In this document: one piece after another, positions 8,145-17,466 of the stretch
Position numbering within the stretch: position 1 is the stretch's first letter
Layout: each line of letters starts with the position of its first letter
Assembly (NCBI RefSeq): GCF_002056795.1
Contig: NZ_CP020104.1
Coordinates: 1,623,001-1,687,000, forward strand
Direction: 5' to 3'
DNA from: Spirosoma aerolatum
Lineage (GTDB): Bacteria > Bacteroidota > Bacteroidia > Cytophagales > Spirosomataceae
Length of the DNA stretch: 64,000 nt
The notes under the pieces: model-generated
Database searches by the model: none
Told to the model about the DNA's origin: nothing
Seen by the model: only the letters and a program-made list of their open reading frames with translations
Position numbers and translations under genes: made by a program

Positions 8145-9272
8145 ATGATGAAGTATAATACAGTCAACGCAACCCGGATGGTGATGGTCGCAGCAGTCGT
8201 ACTGCTAATGCAAGGTTGTGGCTTCCTGAAATCAAAATTTAGTAAAGGTGGCAAAGGAGGAGAAGTTGGCGTTACCAACGGAGAAATTACGGCTACGGGC
8301 CGTAAAGGCTGGAAGCAGCCAACTCCCTATGGTATGGTGCTGATTCCTTCGGGTTCGTTTATCATGGGGCAGGCCGATGAAGATGTAGCGGCAACCCAGA
8401 TCAACATGAACCGTCAGGTAACGATCAGTTCGTTTTATATGGACGATGCTGAGATTTCGAACCACGAATACCGTCAGTACATTAATGCATTGCTCGCTGA
8501 TTCGGTTTCGACGCTGGGCGAAGAAGAAATTATGTCGAAGTTTTATCCAGATACGACTGTCTGGAAAAATGACTTCACCTATCATAATGGCGATCCAATG
8601 CTGGAGCACTATTATGCACACCCTGCCTTCGATACATACCCGGTAGTAGGGGTAAGCTGGATTGCCGCCAACCACTTCTGCAAATGGCGTACGAATATGC
8701 TGGATGATTACCGTACGAAAGAAGGTGGGTATAAATCGTTTGGTTTCCGACTTCCATCAGAAGCTGAGTGGGAATGGGCTGCCCGGGGGGGTAAAAACGG
8801 GGCTAAGTATCCTTGGGGGAACCCATACGTAGCTAACGGAAAAGGATGCTACCTGGCAAACTTCAAACCGCAGCGTGGTAATTTCGACGCAGATGGCTAT
8901 CCATACACAGCTCCAGCAACCGCCTACAGCCCAAACGATTACGGCCTCTATAACATGGCTGGTAACGTAGCCGAATGGTGCCGCGATGCTTATGCCGAAA
9001 ACACGAATGCTATTGTTTGGGATATGAACCCCGATAACCAGAATGCCGATGAACCTCGTAAAGTTGTTCGGGGTGGTTCCTGGAAAGACATTGCCTATTA
9101 TCTTGAAACGGGCACACGTTATTACGAATACGAAGATCAAAAGCGTTCTTATATTGGATTCCGTTGCATTATGGACAACCTGGAAGGACGGACTGCATCG
9201 GCTCGTGGTAGTAGGCTTGGAGGGAGTAGTAAGAGCAAGAGCAGCAAAAAATCGGCCTCAAAAAAAGTATAA
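8145..9272 (+). CDS. gldK: Type IX secretion ring lipoprotein GldK (PorK)
   Basis: A 375-residue lipoprotein: the signal peptide ends in the lipobox LMQGC with Cys25. Residues from about 60 to 345 form a formylglycine-generating-enzyme/sulfatase-modifying (SUMF1) fold, seen in GMVLIPSGSFIMGQADEDV, SWIAANHFCKWR, FRLPSEAEWEWAARGG, NDYGLYNMAGNVAEWCRDAY, KVVRGGSWKD and SYIGFRCI. GldK and GldN together form the large periplasmic ring under the outer membrane of the T9SS. The Ser/Lys-rich tail (SKSKSSKKSASKK) is unusual but harmless. It is first in the gldKLMN order with 45 bases to gldL. ATG at 8148 directly follows the chosen ATG. Confidence 0.93.
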   Translation: MMKYNTVNATRMVMVAAVVLLMQGCGFLKSKFSKGGKGGEVGVTNGEITATGRKGWKQPTPYGMVLIPSGSFIMGQADEDVAATQINMNRQVTISSFYMDDAEISNHEYRQYINALLADSVSTLGEEEIMSKFYPDTTVWKNDFTYHNGDPMLEHYYAHPAFDTYPVVGVSWIAANHFCKWRTNMLDDYRTKEGGYKSFGFRLPSEAEWEWAARGGKNGAKYPWGNPYVANGKGCYLANFKPQRGNFDADGYPYTAPATAYSPNDYGLYNMAGNVAEWCRDAYAENTNAIVWDMNPDNQNADEPRKVVRGGSWKDIAYYLETGTRYYEYEDQKRSYIGFRCIMDNLEGRTASARGSRLGGSSKSKSSKKSASKKV

Positions 9273-9317
9273 CTCATAACAAAGTCAATTACCTAGTCCA
9301 ACCAACAATCGCTTATC

Positions 9318-10130
9318 ATGGCAGCAGCAAAGTCAGTAAATTTCTTTTGGGATCGTTTAGTACCAACCATTTATAGTGCCGGTGCCGCCGTCGTTATTGC
9401 CGGGGCATGGGCTAAAATTACCCACAACGAACAATTTGGCTGGTTATTAACAGCCGGTCTTCTTACCGAAGTTGTCATCTTTGTTCTTTACGCAATTCAG
9501 AGCTTTACCAACCCAGCAACGGCCTCAAGTGAGTATGCTTGGGAACGCGTGTATCCTGAACTAGCCGACGATTTTAAGGGGGAAGCCCGTAAGCCAACTC
9601 CACAAGCCAACGGTCTGACAGCTAATATGGACCAAATGCTAGCCCAGGCTAAAGTGACGCCCGACGTATTTGAGAAGTTGGGTTCTGGTTTCCGTAACCT
9701 GAATGATACCGTATCGAAACTATCTGATCTGACCGAGGCAACAGTAGCAACCAACGACTACGCTCGTAACGTGAAGTCGGCTTCGAGTTCAATCAGTGAG
9801 ATGAACAAATCTTATGGCACGGCGATCACGGCCATGAATTCGATGGCCGATGCTACCACCGATGCGAAGGATTACCGCGATCAGTTCCAGAAGGTAACTA
9901 AAAATATGGGCGCACTTAATGCTGTTTACGAACTGGAATTGCAGGATACCAGCAAACACCTGAAAGCTATGAATGCTTTCTACGGTAGTCTGACAGCAGC
10001 TATGGAAAATATGAGTGATGCCAGCCGCGATACACAGCAATTCAAAAATGAACTCGCCAAACTTACCGGCAATCTGGCTTCGCTGAATAACGTATATGGC
10101 AGCATGCTGACCGCTATGCGTGGCAACTAA
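9318..10130 (+). CDS. gldL: Type IX secretion/gliding motor protein GldL (PorL)
   Basis: A 270-residue inner-membrane protein. Two membrane helices lie at the N-terminus (about residues 15-35 and 42-62), and the second holds Glu51 in LLTEVVIFVLY, at the place of the essential intramembrane Glu of known GldL proteins. GldL and GldM form the rotary motor that uses the proton gradient to drive secretion and gliding. The long cytoplasmic part contains repeated MN..YG...TAM units (SEMNKSYGTAITAMNSMAD; KAMNAFYGSLTAAMENMSD; SLNNVYGSMLTAMRGN) and is predicted helical. Length is normal. It lies between gldK and gldM in the conserved order. Confidence 0.94.
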   Translation: MAAAKSVNFFWDRLVPTIYSAGAAVVIAGAWAKITHNEQFGWLLTAGLLTEVVIFVLYAIQSFTNPATASSEYAWERVYPELADDFKGEARKPTPQANGLTANMDQMLAQAKVTPDVFEKLGSGFRNLNDTVSKLSDLTEATVATNDYARNVKSASSSISEMNKSYGTAITAMNSMADATTDAKDYRDQFQKVTKNMGALNAVYELELQDTSKHLKAMNAFYGSLTAAMENMSDASRDTQQFKNELAKLTGNLASLNNVYGSMLTAMRGN

Positions 10131-10138
10131 CAAGAGTT

Positions 10139-10219
10139 AGTTGTAGAGTTGTAGGTTGTGGAATCGTACTGGGTTTTTCATGAAATCTTGGTTCTCAAAA
10201 TACTTACAACTCTATAACT
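10139..10219. repeat. Imperfect inverted repeat between gldL and gldM
   Basis: Arms of 18 bases (10139-10156 and 10202-10219) pair with two mismatches around a 45-base loop. The left arm consists of GTTGTAG-like words in tandem. It lies inside what should be one operon, so it may set the relative amounts of the upstream and downstream messages or be a dispersed repeat. Confidence 0.65.
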
Positions 10220-10260
10220 GTATACCTACACAACTTCCTTTATTCATACTACCATAGTTT

Positions 10261-11847
10261 ATGGCAGGCACAAAAGAGACACCCCGTCAGAAGATGATCG
10301 GGATGATGTATCTGGTTTTGACCGCAATGCTGGCTTTACAGGTCACATCGGCAATTCTGGAAAAATTTGTACTTATAAATAATAGCCTGGAGCAGTCTAC
10401 CATCGCTGTTAATAAGGTTAACCAGGCAACTGTTGATAATATTCGGGGAACTGTTGAAAAATCTGGTAATCGTGCTACTGATCTGGCTATTGTAAAACAA
10501 GCTGAAGACGTTCGGAAGCTTACTTCCGATATGATCAGTGAACTCGACAAGCTGAAAGAACAGATTGTTGATGCTGGCGGTGGCCGTGATGAGTCGGGAA
10601 ATATCAAAAACCTGAGCGAAGAAGAGAAAGTAGCTCAATTGATGATTGGAACTACCCGTAATGGTGCTGCCTTCAAACTGAAAAATGACCTGAATACGTA
10701 TGTCGATAATATTTCGAAATATGCAGGTACAAAATATGCACCGTTGGCCTTAGATGGTAAAGACGATCCCATCGCCAACCGGTCTCCAGATCAGCGTCGT
10801 AAGGATTTTGCTGAATTGAATTTTGCACAAACACCTGTTCCGGCTGCCCTGGCAGTACTAAGCCAGAAACAAGCTGACATTCGGCGGATTGAAGGTGAGG
10901 TGCTTGATGTGTTGGCTAGTAAGGTTGGTGCTCAGGATGTTAAGTTCGATAAAATCATTGCCATGTTGAGCATGGACTCAAAAGTGGTCGTTGCCGGTAC
11001 GAAGTTCAAGGGACAAATGTTCCTGGCGGCTTCTTCGTCAGGTATTCAACCACGCATGAGCCTGAATGGCGGACCCGTACGGATGCAGGATGGTCAAGGT
11101 ATTGTTGAATTTACGGCTCAAGGCGGAACGTACGACAAAAATGGTCTTTCGCGTCGGGTGTTGACAGGCTCAATTGCTTACCAGACCCCCGCAGGTTTAA
11201 AGACAGTTCCTCTCTCGGCAGAATACTTTGTGGCAAAGCCATCTTATCAGATCGAAACGGGTACCATGCCTCCCTTATATCTGGGTTGTGCTAACAAGCT
11301 GAGTATCCAAAGCCCCCAGTTGGGCGCTTTGTGGAATCCCAACTTTTCGGCAGACGGCGCTGCGGTTGTCTCATCGGGTGAGAAGGGAAAAATTACGGTT
11401 GTACCAAATTCTGCCAATGTATCGCTAAATATTAGCAATGCAGGAAGTTTGCTGGGTACAGAGCGTTTCCGGGTCAATAAGGTACCTCGCCCAACACTGG
11501 AGATTTTTGTAGGTGGTACGCGGGCCAACGACCCTCGTGGCGTTCCTGTTTCCTCTGCGCGTAGTGTGCGTATTCAGGCTATACCTGACCCAAGCTTTGC
11601 TGCCTATTCACCCGACGATGCTAAATTCCGGACTACAGGTGCTACCGTTTCGCTGGTTCGTGGTACACGGCGGGTGAAATTTACCCAGGTGGGTGCTGGT
11701 GGTGGGTCGATTGCCGATCTGGCTGCTGAAGCCCAACCTGGTGATCGACTAGTCATTCAAATTGATGGTGTACAGCGTCAGAATTTCCGTGGGGAAATTA
11801 GTGATGTTCCAATGGGTAATCCATTACAGCAAGTTTCGCTTTATTAA
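10261..11847 (+). CDS. gldM: Type IX secretion/gliding motor protein GldM (PorM)
   Basis: A 528-residue protein with one membrane helix near the N-terminus (GMMYLVLTAMLALQVTSAIL, residues about 15-35) after the very conserved start MAGTKETPRQKMIGMMYLV. The periplasmic part has a helical first domain (to about residue 230) and then the string of beta domains that span the periplasm to reach the GldK/GldN ring: KVVVAGTKFKGQMFLAAS, LTGSIAYQTPAGLKTVPLSAEYFV and NPLYLG-like PPLYLGCANKLSIQSP segments. GldM couples with GldL to make the proton-driven motor. Normal length and order. Confidence 0.95.
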   Translation: MAGTKETPRQKMIGMMYLVLTAMLALQVTSAILEKFVLINNSLEQSTIAVNKVNQATVDNIRGTVEKSGNRATDLAIVKQAEDVRKLTSDMISELDKLKEQIVDAGGGRDESGNIKNLSEEEKVAQLMIGTTRNGAAFKLKNDLNTYVDNISKYAGTKYAPLALDGKDDPIANRSPDQRRKDFAELNFAQTPVPAALAVLSQKQADIRRIEGEVLDVLASKVGAQDVKFDKIIAMLSMDSKVVVAGTKFKGQMFLAASSSGIQPRMSLNGGPVRMQDGQGIVEFTAQGGTYDKNGLSRRVLTGSIAYQTPAGLKTVPLSAEYFVAKPSYQIETGTMPPLYLGCANKLSIQSPQLGALWNPNFSADGAAVVSSGEKGKITVVPNSANVSLNISNAGSLLGTERFRVNKVPRPTLEIFVGGTRANDPRGVPVSSARSVRIQAIPDPSFAAYSPDDAKFRTTGATVSLVRGTRRVKFTQVGAGGGSIADLAAEAQPGDRLVIQIDGVQRQNFRGEISDVPMGNPLQQVSLY

Positions 11848-11904
11848 TGTACTAAACTGGTCATTAAGCCGTTAACATCTTGAATTGACAACAAATAAAG
11901 AGCC

Positions 11905-12963
11905 ATGACAGAAGCAAGAACGATACGATACGCCGGTGTGCTGGCTATAGCTGCGCTGGCCCTGGCAGGAGGAGAAGCCCTGGCTCAGGAAAAAGCAAAC
12001 AATGGTACGAATCCAAATTCGATTCGGCCAATCAATGAGAACGACATTATGATGAAGAAGACCCTTTGGCGTCGGATCGACCTGAAGGAGAAACAGAATC
12101 AGTCGATGTTTTCAAAAAATAATGAGATTTCGAAGTACCTGATGGAAGCGGTAAAGGCAGGATTAATTGATGCTTATACCAATGATTCCTGTACTACAAA
12201 AATTACTGCTGAGAAATTTCATGAGAATTTGTTGATCCCAAACACAGGTGGTGGACTTTCAGCCGAAGAAAAAGCAGCTGGTTTTACAGAAGACGGTAAA
12301 AATGGCGCTAAAGACGACGGTTGGGGAAATCCTGTAAAAAAAGATGACAAAAAGCCAGCTGATGATGGTTGGGGAAGCCCAAAGAAAGCGGCTGCTGCTC
12401 AGCCAGCTGATGATGGCTGGGGAACGCCTAAGAAAAAGTCCATAGCCAAAAATGCGAAAGGCAAAAAAGGCAAACAGGTTGTTGCCCCGCCAGTTGAAGA
12501 GCCGAAAAAAGATACTGTAGCTGTTGCAAAAGCTTCGACTTTCTCAGGTGATGAGTATTTTCCTAAGGAGTTAAATATCCTTGAAGTTAAGGAAGACTGG
12601 ATTTTTGACCGGAAGCGTTCACGCTTGTATTACGATATTCAGACAGTAACACTCCTGCTTCCTGCAGACAAAAATGAAGCTGGTTTTGAAAAACCAATTG
12701 CTTCGTTCAAGTATAAGGATCTGGATAAGCTGTTCCGCAGCGATCCGAAGAAATTTATCTGGTATAACCCGCAAAACCAGGCTCAACACAAAAACCTGGC
12801 TGATGCTTTCGACCTACGTTTATTCTATGGTCGCATCACAAAAGTGGCGAACCCAGGTGACCAGGACTTAATTGGTATGTATGGTGATCGGGAAGGCCTG
12901 ATCAAGTCGTACCAAACAGAGTATGAACTGATGGAAACCGAACATAGTCTCTGGGAGTATTAG
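11905..12963 (+). CDS. gldN: Type IX secretion ring protein GldN (PorN) with a DDGWG-repeat insertion
   Basis: A 352-residue protein with a signal peptide (ALALAGGEALAQ). The first domain, NSIRPINENDIMMKKTLWRR and IDLKEKQNQSMFSKNNEISK, and the C-terminal domain, DWIFDRKRSRLYYDIQTVTL to MYGDREGLIKSYQTEYELME, are typical of GldN, the partner of GldK in the T9SS ring. Between them, at about residues 135-215, lies a low-complexity linker with three copies of DDGWGxP followed by Lys-rich sequence. I do not recall it from known GldN proteins; it makes the protein longer than many relatives. It ends the gldKLMN cluster and is followed by a strong terminator. Confidence 0.92.
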   Translation: MTEARTIRYAGVLAIAALALAGGEALAQEKANNGTNPNSIRPINENDIMMKKTLWRRIDLKEKQNQSMFSKNNEISKYLMEAVKAGLIDAYTNDSCTTKITAEKFHENLLIPNTGGGLSAEEKAAGFTEDGKNGAKDDGWGNPVKKDDKKPADDGWGSPKKAAAAQPADDGWGTPKKKSIAKNAKGKKGKQVVAPPVEEPKKDTVAVAKASTFSGDEYFPKELNILEVKEDWIFDRKRSRLYYDIQTVTLLLPADKNEAGFEKPIASFKYKDLDKLFRSDPKKFIWYNPQNQAQHKNLADAFDLRLFYGRITKVANPGDQDLIGMYGDREGLIKSYQTEYELMETEHSLWEY

Positions 12964-12976
12964 TAGTAACTGGAAT

Positions 12977-13007
12977 AAAAAAAGCGGCTTTATAGGCCGC
13001 TTTTTTT
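12977..13007. terminator. Bidirectional intrinsic terminator of gldN and uvrC
   Basis: A run of seven A, GCGGC, a 7-base loop, GCCGC and seven T. It works in both directions and lies between the convergent gldN and uvrC. Confidence 0.92.
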
Positions 13008-13041
13008 ATTTATCTAGAGTGGCTTCCCTGCCGCTTTACGT

Positions 13042-14850
13042 TTACTGCTCAATGGCTTCAAAATATTCTTTCAGTTTTTGTGCACGATCTTTTCCAACGA
13101 TTTCGGCGACTTCCTCAAAACTCGCTTCCCGGATTTTTTTGACGCCTTTAAAATGCTTCAGCAGTTTAGCCGCTGTCTTTTTACCAATGCCTTCTACATT
13201 TTCCAACTCGCTGATAAGGCTATTCCGGCTGCGTTTATCCCGATGGTAGGTGATGGCAAATCGGTGGGCTTCGTCGCGGATACGCTGGATCAGTTTGAGA
13301 GATTCAGATTTTTTGTCGATATAAAGCGGTAGGTTATCTTCAGGAAAATAAATCTCCTCCAGCCGCTTGGCAATGCCAATTATAGGCACTTTGCCGTATA
13401 AATCCATTGCTTTCAACGCATCGCAGGCCGCACTCAATTGCCCCTTGCCACCGTCAATAACGATTAGATCGGGCATATCAGTACCTTCGGTCAGAACACG
13501 GCTATATCGACGTGTGACGACCTCATACATACTGGCAAAATCGTTCGGGCCGACCACGGTTTTTATGGAGAAATGCCGATACTCCCGATTGGCTGGCTTG
13601 CCCCCAATAAAACAGACCATCGCCGAAACAGGATTTGTTCCCTGAATATTCGAGTTATCGAAACATTCGATTCGGTTTGGAATGGTTTTCAACTGTAAAT
13701 CCTGCTTGAGTCGAATCAGAACCCGATCTTTTTTACTGGCGTTCGCTGTGGCCTCGGCTGCCATCCGTTCCTGCCGTTCGCGTCGGAAATACAGTACGTT
13801 TTTCAGCGACATGTCCAACAGCTTTTTCTTATCGCCAATCTGCGGGACAGTTGTTTCTGCTTTTAAATCGACATCTAGCGGGATATTCGTAATAATTTCT
13901 TTTGCTTGGCTACCATACTGTTCCCGAAATTCCACAATCATCATCGCCAGCAGATCAGGGTCTGTCTCGTCCAGTTTTTTCTTGACCTCTACCGTATGGG
14001 TTTGCACGATGGTTCCATTGACCACCTTCATGAAATTTACATAGGCCGATACTTCATCGGAAGCTATTGAAAATACATCAGCATCGGCAATTTTCGGATT
14101 GACAACGGTTGATTTACTCTGAAACCGCTGTAACACATCTATTTTCTCCTTGTATTTCTGGGCTTGCTCAAATGCCAGTTCACTAGCTGCTTCCAGCATC
14201 TGGCCTTTAAAATACTCCTGGGCCGGTTTTAGATTCCCTTTCAGAATATGATGAATCTGCTCTATGTCTTTATCGTAATCGGCCTCGTTTTGTCGGCCTT
14301 CGCATGGACCTTTACAATTGCCGATATGATACTCCAGACAGACTTTGTATTTGCCTGCTGCAATGTTTTCGGGAGCCAGATTGTAGTTGCAGGTACGAAT
14401 CGTAAATAGTTGGCTGAACATATCCAGTACCGTATACATCGGCTTCAGATTGGCAAAAGGGCCATAATAGGTGCCTAGTTTCCGATCAATCTGTCGGGTT
14501 GTCAGTACACGCGGAAAGTGCTCATTGGTTACACAGACGAACGGGTAAGTTTTATCATCACGCAGTAGGATATTATACTTGGGCTGGTAGCGTTTGATAA
14601 GCTGATTTTCGAGCAGCAATGCGTCAAATTCGGTGTGAACGATAGTAAATTCGATTTTCCGAATTTGGCTGACCAGGCGCAGGGTTTTGCGGTCATGCCC
14701 TTTTGAGTTCGTAAAATAACTACTGACGCGGTTTTTTAAATCTTTAGCCTTTCCTACATAAATAACCTCGCCCGTGGCATCGAAATACCGATACACACCG
14801 GGTTCGTGCGGTACTTTAGCTAATTCATGCTTATAATCGAATTCAGCCAT
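13042..14850 (-). CDS. uvrC: Excinuclease ABC subunit C
   Basis: A 602-residue UvrC, the nuclease that makes both incisions in UvrABC nucleotide-excision repair. The N-terminal GIY-YIG nuclease starts at HEPGVYRYFDATGEVIYVGKA with AKDLKNRVSSYF. A UVR-type helical segment lies around residues 205-240. The RNase H-like second nuclease domain is seen in RIECFDNSNIQGTNPVSAMV and MPDLIVIDGGKGQLSAA. The C-terminal tandem helix-hairpin-helix is at ENVEGIGKKTAAKLLKHFKG. The zinc/iron-like Cys cluster (CNYNLA, CLEYHIGNCKGPCEG) is present near residues 155-185. Normal length. It lies downstream of no close gene and faces gldN. Confidence 0.97.
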   Translation of the reverse strand: MAEFDYKHELAKVPHEPGVYRYFDATGEVIYVGKAKDLKNRVSSYFTNSKGHDRKTLRLVSQIRKIEFTIVHTEFDALLLENQLIKRYQPKYNILLRDDKTYPFVCVTNEHFPRVLTTRQIDRKLGTYYGPFANLKPMYTVLDMFSQLFTIRTCNYNLAPENIAAGKYKVCLEYHIGNCKGPCEGRQNEADYDKDIEQIHHILKGNLKPAQEYFKGQMLEAASELAFEQAQKYKEKIDVLQRFQSKSTVVNPKIADADVFSIASDEVSAYVNFMKVVNGTIVQTHTVEVKKKLDETDPDLLAMMIVEFREQYGSQAKEIITNIPLDVDLKAETTVPQIGDKKKLLDMSLKNVLYFRRERQERMAAEATANASKKDRVLIRLKQDLQLKTIPNRIECFDNSNIQGTNPVSAMVCFIGGKPANREYRHFSIKTVVGPNDFASMYEVVTRRYSRVLTEGTDMPDLIVIDGGKGQLSAACDALKAMDLYGKVPIIGIAKRLEEIYFPEDNLPLYIDKKSESLKLIQRIRDEAHRFAITYHRDKRSRNSLISELENVEGIGKKTAAKLLKHFKGVKKIREASFEEVAEIVGKDRAQKLKEYFEAIEQ

Positions 14851-14917
14851 AAACGCCCATTTAATGGATTGAGGCTTATTATTAACAAGCGATTATTAAT
14901 AAAGGTTGCTAAGTAAC

Positions 14918-14993
14918 AGAAGTCGGACTGTTAGGATGATTATAATTTTTTAAAATCTGTAAAAACCATAATCATTCTAACAAGCCGACTTCT
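14918..14993. repeat. Inverted repeat between uvrC and the penicillin-binding protein gene
   Basis: Two 26-base arms (14918-14943 and 14968-14993) pair with three mismatches around a 24-base loop. The right arm ends 5 bases past the stop of the minus-strand PBP gene. It is likely its terminator, though longer than usual and without a clear T tract. Confidence 0.7.
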
Positions 14994-14998
14994 ATCCA

Positions 14999-17356
14999 TC
15001 ATTGCAAAATCTCATCCTCGTCTTCTGGTACCACTTTAGGTGGAATGTACCGTTGCGATGAATCAATGTGATAACCTCCACAATCGATTTTAAAGTTATT
15101 CGGTTTGCGGAATGGCTCGGGGCGATATTGAGATAAGGTTGGGTCTTTGTAGATTTTCTGCATATACATCCCCCAGGCAGGCATAGCTAACCGACCACCC
15201 TGGCCCAACGAAATATCGCGGAAATGAATAGAACGGTCGTCACCACCAACCCACAGGCCTGATACCAAATGTTGGGTCATACCCATAAACCAGCCGTCAG
15301 AGTAATTGGAGGTTGTTCCGGTTTTAGCCGCAATTTCGTTACCTCCTTCCAGTAGTTTGTACTGGGTTCGCAACCGCTGTGCCGTTCCGTTAGGTTCTTC
15401 AACAGCTCCGCGCATCAGATATAACATTTCGTACGCACGGTTTGCGCTAATTACCTGCTTGGCATCGACCGAGAAATTTTTCAATACATTCCCATTCTTA
15501 TCCGTAATCATGGTAAGAATCATGGGGCGCACGCGCATACCTCCATTAGCAAAGGCGCAATAGGCTGATACCATTTCATAAACGGAAACGTCACCCGTTC
15601 CCAGGCATAGTGTTGGATTCTCGGGCAAATCTTTGCTTTCGATACCCATTTCGTGCGCGTATTTGATGACTTCTTCAGCCCGGGTTTTCTTGATCAACTG
15701 TGCACTGACCGTATTGATCGATTGGCCTAACGCTTCCCGTAGTGATAAACTCTGATAGCTGTAGCGCCCGGTTGAGTTTTTGGGCGTCCAGGCGGGGCCA
15801 CCGTTATTGTCTTCGCCATGCGCAAAGGTTGTTGGCTGGTCAGTCAGGTGGCTACAGGGCGTTACGAACCCCTGGTCCATGGCGGTTAAGTAGACGAAAG
15901 GTTTAAAGGTTGACCCCGGTTGTCGACGGCCCTGCCGAACGTGGTCGAACTTCATGTATTTAAAATTAATACCGCCCACCCATGCTTTGACATGTCCATT
16001 GCGCGGATCCATCGACATAAAGCCTGTATTAAGTAATCGTTTATAATATCGAATCGAATCCAGCGGACTCATGGTCGTGTCTTTTTCATTCCGCCCCCCA
16101 CCATATACAAACACTTTCATCTTGATAGGTTTACGCATTTCCTGCCAAATCGCTTTCTCATCATCGCCATAAGCTGCTTTGAGCTGTTTAAAACGAATGG
16201 TTCGACGCGCCACACCCTCGATGAATTTGGGCATTTCAACGTATTTTTTTGTCTTCGGATCTTTCTGTACCCAGGGATTTCGACCGCGCCAGTGTTCGTA
16301 AAACTTCTTTTGCTGATCGCGCATATTGGCCATGACCGCTTCTTCGGCATACGTCTGCATCCGGGAGTCGATGGTCGTATAAATTTTCAGGCCACTGGTG
16401 TACAAATCCAGTTCAGCCCCCGGATTTTCTTCGTTATATGCTCTTATCCATTTCTTCAAATCGTCTTTTATGACCGATCGGAAATAAGCAGCCATTCCCG
16501 TATTCTGATTTTCGACGCTGAAGTCAAGTTTGAGAGGTTTCCGTTTGTACGTAAAAAGCTGTTCATCGTTGAGGAAACCGTATTTTTTCATTTGGCCTAA
16601 TACGACATTCCGACGTTCGCGAGTCCGCTCTTCAAACATTCGGGGATTGTAGAGCGTCGGGTTTTTGAGCATGCCAACGAGCATAGCTGCTTCTTCGACG
16701 TTCAGGTTCCAGGGTTCTTTGCTGAAATACGTTTTAGCCGCTGTTTTAATCCCGTATGTATTATTGCCAAACGATACCGTATTGAGATACATCATCATGA
16801 CCTCCTGTTTGGTATAATTGCGCTCCAGCCGCACAGCCAGAATCCACTCCTTTGTTTTGGCGATGATCAGACCAATGATTGGGATATTACCCAGAACGCC
16901 CCGTAACTCTTCCTGACGGGTATCGAACAGGTTTTTAGCCGTTTGTTGGGTGAGTGTACTACCACCACCCGAACTTGATGCATCCCGAAAGGTAAGAAAG
17001 CCACCTACGGCCCGGAATAGGGAGCGAGGGTCAATACCAGAGTGTTTAATGAAACGAGCATCTTCGGTAGCAAGCAACGCTGATGTAACGTTGGGCGATA
17101 CCTGTGAAATCTCTATCGGCGTTCGATTTTCGACGTAGTATTTGCCTAATAGCTTACGGTCGTAGGTATATACTTCGGATGCTTCCTCACTTTTTGGGTT
17201 TTCGAGGGCTTTTAAGCTTGGCATTCCTCCAAAAAGCCACAGAAAGTTGTAGCTAACTGCAACTACGTAGAAGATCAGCATGGTTATGCCAATCAGGGTA
17301 AACCGCCAGAGATTTCGGATAATTTTCCGGTAAGGACCAGAGGTGAATTCAATCAT
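14999..17356 (-). CDS. Class A penicillin-binding protein (transglycosylase/transpeptidase, PBP1A type)
   Basis: A 785-residue bifunctional peptidoglycan synthase. One N-terminal membrane anchor (ITMLIFYVVAVSYNFLWLFGG) is followed by the GT51 glycosyltransferase domain with catalytic Glu98 in ATEDARFIKHSGIDPRS and the SGGGSTLTQQTAKNLF motif. The transpeptidase domain has nucleophile Ser482 in RQPGSTFKPFVY (SxxK), SINT (SxN) and AAKTGTTSNYSDGWFMG (KTG). It polymerises and cross-links the cell wall from the periplasmic face of the inner membrane. The length suits Bacteroidota PBP1A. Its promoter region is taken up by the long inverted repeat 17379-17461, so it may be co-transcribed with the TPR gene upstream. 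Confidence 0.94.
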   Translation of the reverse strand: MIEFTSGPYRKIIRNLWRFTLIGITMLIFYVVAVSYNFLWLFGGMPSLKALENPKSEEASEVYTYDRKLLGKYYVENRTPIEISQVSPNVTSALLATEDARFIKHSGIDPRSLFRAVGGFLTFRDASSSGGGSTLTQQTAKNLFDTRQEELRGVLGNIPIIGLIIAKTKEWILAVRLERNYTKQEVMMMYLNTVSFGNNTYGIKTAAKTYFSKEPWNLNVEEAAMLVGMLKNPTLYNPRMFEERTRERRNVVLGQMKKYGFLNDEQLFTYKRKPLKLDFSVENQNTGMAAYFRSVIKDDLKKWIRAYNEENPGAELDLYTSGLKIYTTIDSRMQTYAEEAVMANMRDQQKKFYEHWRGRNPWVQKDPKTKKYVEMPKFIEGVARRTIRFKQLKAAYGDDEKAIWQEMRKPIKMKVFVYGGGRNEKDTTMSPLDSIRYYKRLLNTGFMSMDPRNGHVKAWVGGINFKYMKFDHVRQGRRQPGSTFKPFVYLTAMDQGFVTPCSHLTDQPTTFAHGEDNNGGPAWTPKNSTGRYSYQSLSLREALGQSINTVSAQLIKKTRAEEVIKYAHEMGIESKDLPENPTLCLGTGDVSVYEMVSAYCAFANGGMRVRPMILTMITDKNGNVLKNFSVDAKQVISANRAYEMLYLMRGAVEEPNGTAQRLRTQYKLLEGGNEIAAKTGTTSNYSDGWFMGMTQHLVSGLWVGGDDRSIHFRDISLGQGGRLAMPAWGMYMQKIYKDPTLSQYRPEPFRKPNNFKIDCGGYHIDSSQRYIPPKVVPEDEDEILQ

Positions 17357-17378
17357 TAGTGAAATATATGGGTTTACG

Positions 17379-17461
17379 GTTTAGGGTATTTGGCGTATGA
17401 TCGGCTGACATAGCAACTATTAACGCGTCAGCCGATCGATCATACGCCAAATACCCTAAAC
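17379..17461. repeat. Long inverted repeat between the PorW/SprE-like gene and the PBP gene
   Basis: The 31-base left arm (17379-17409) is matched in full by the 35-base right arm (17427-17461), apart from one extra GATC in the right arm. The loop is 17 bases. Both flanking genes run on the minus strand, so it lies in a gap of 110 bases between tandem genes. Confidence 0.88.
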
Positions 17462-17466
17462 TGATT

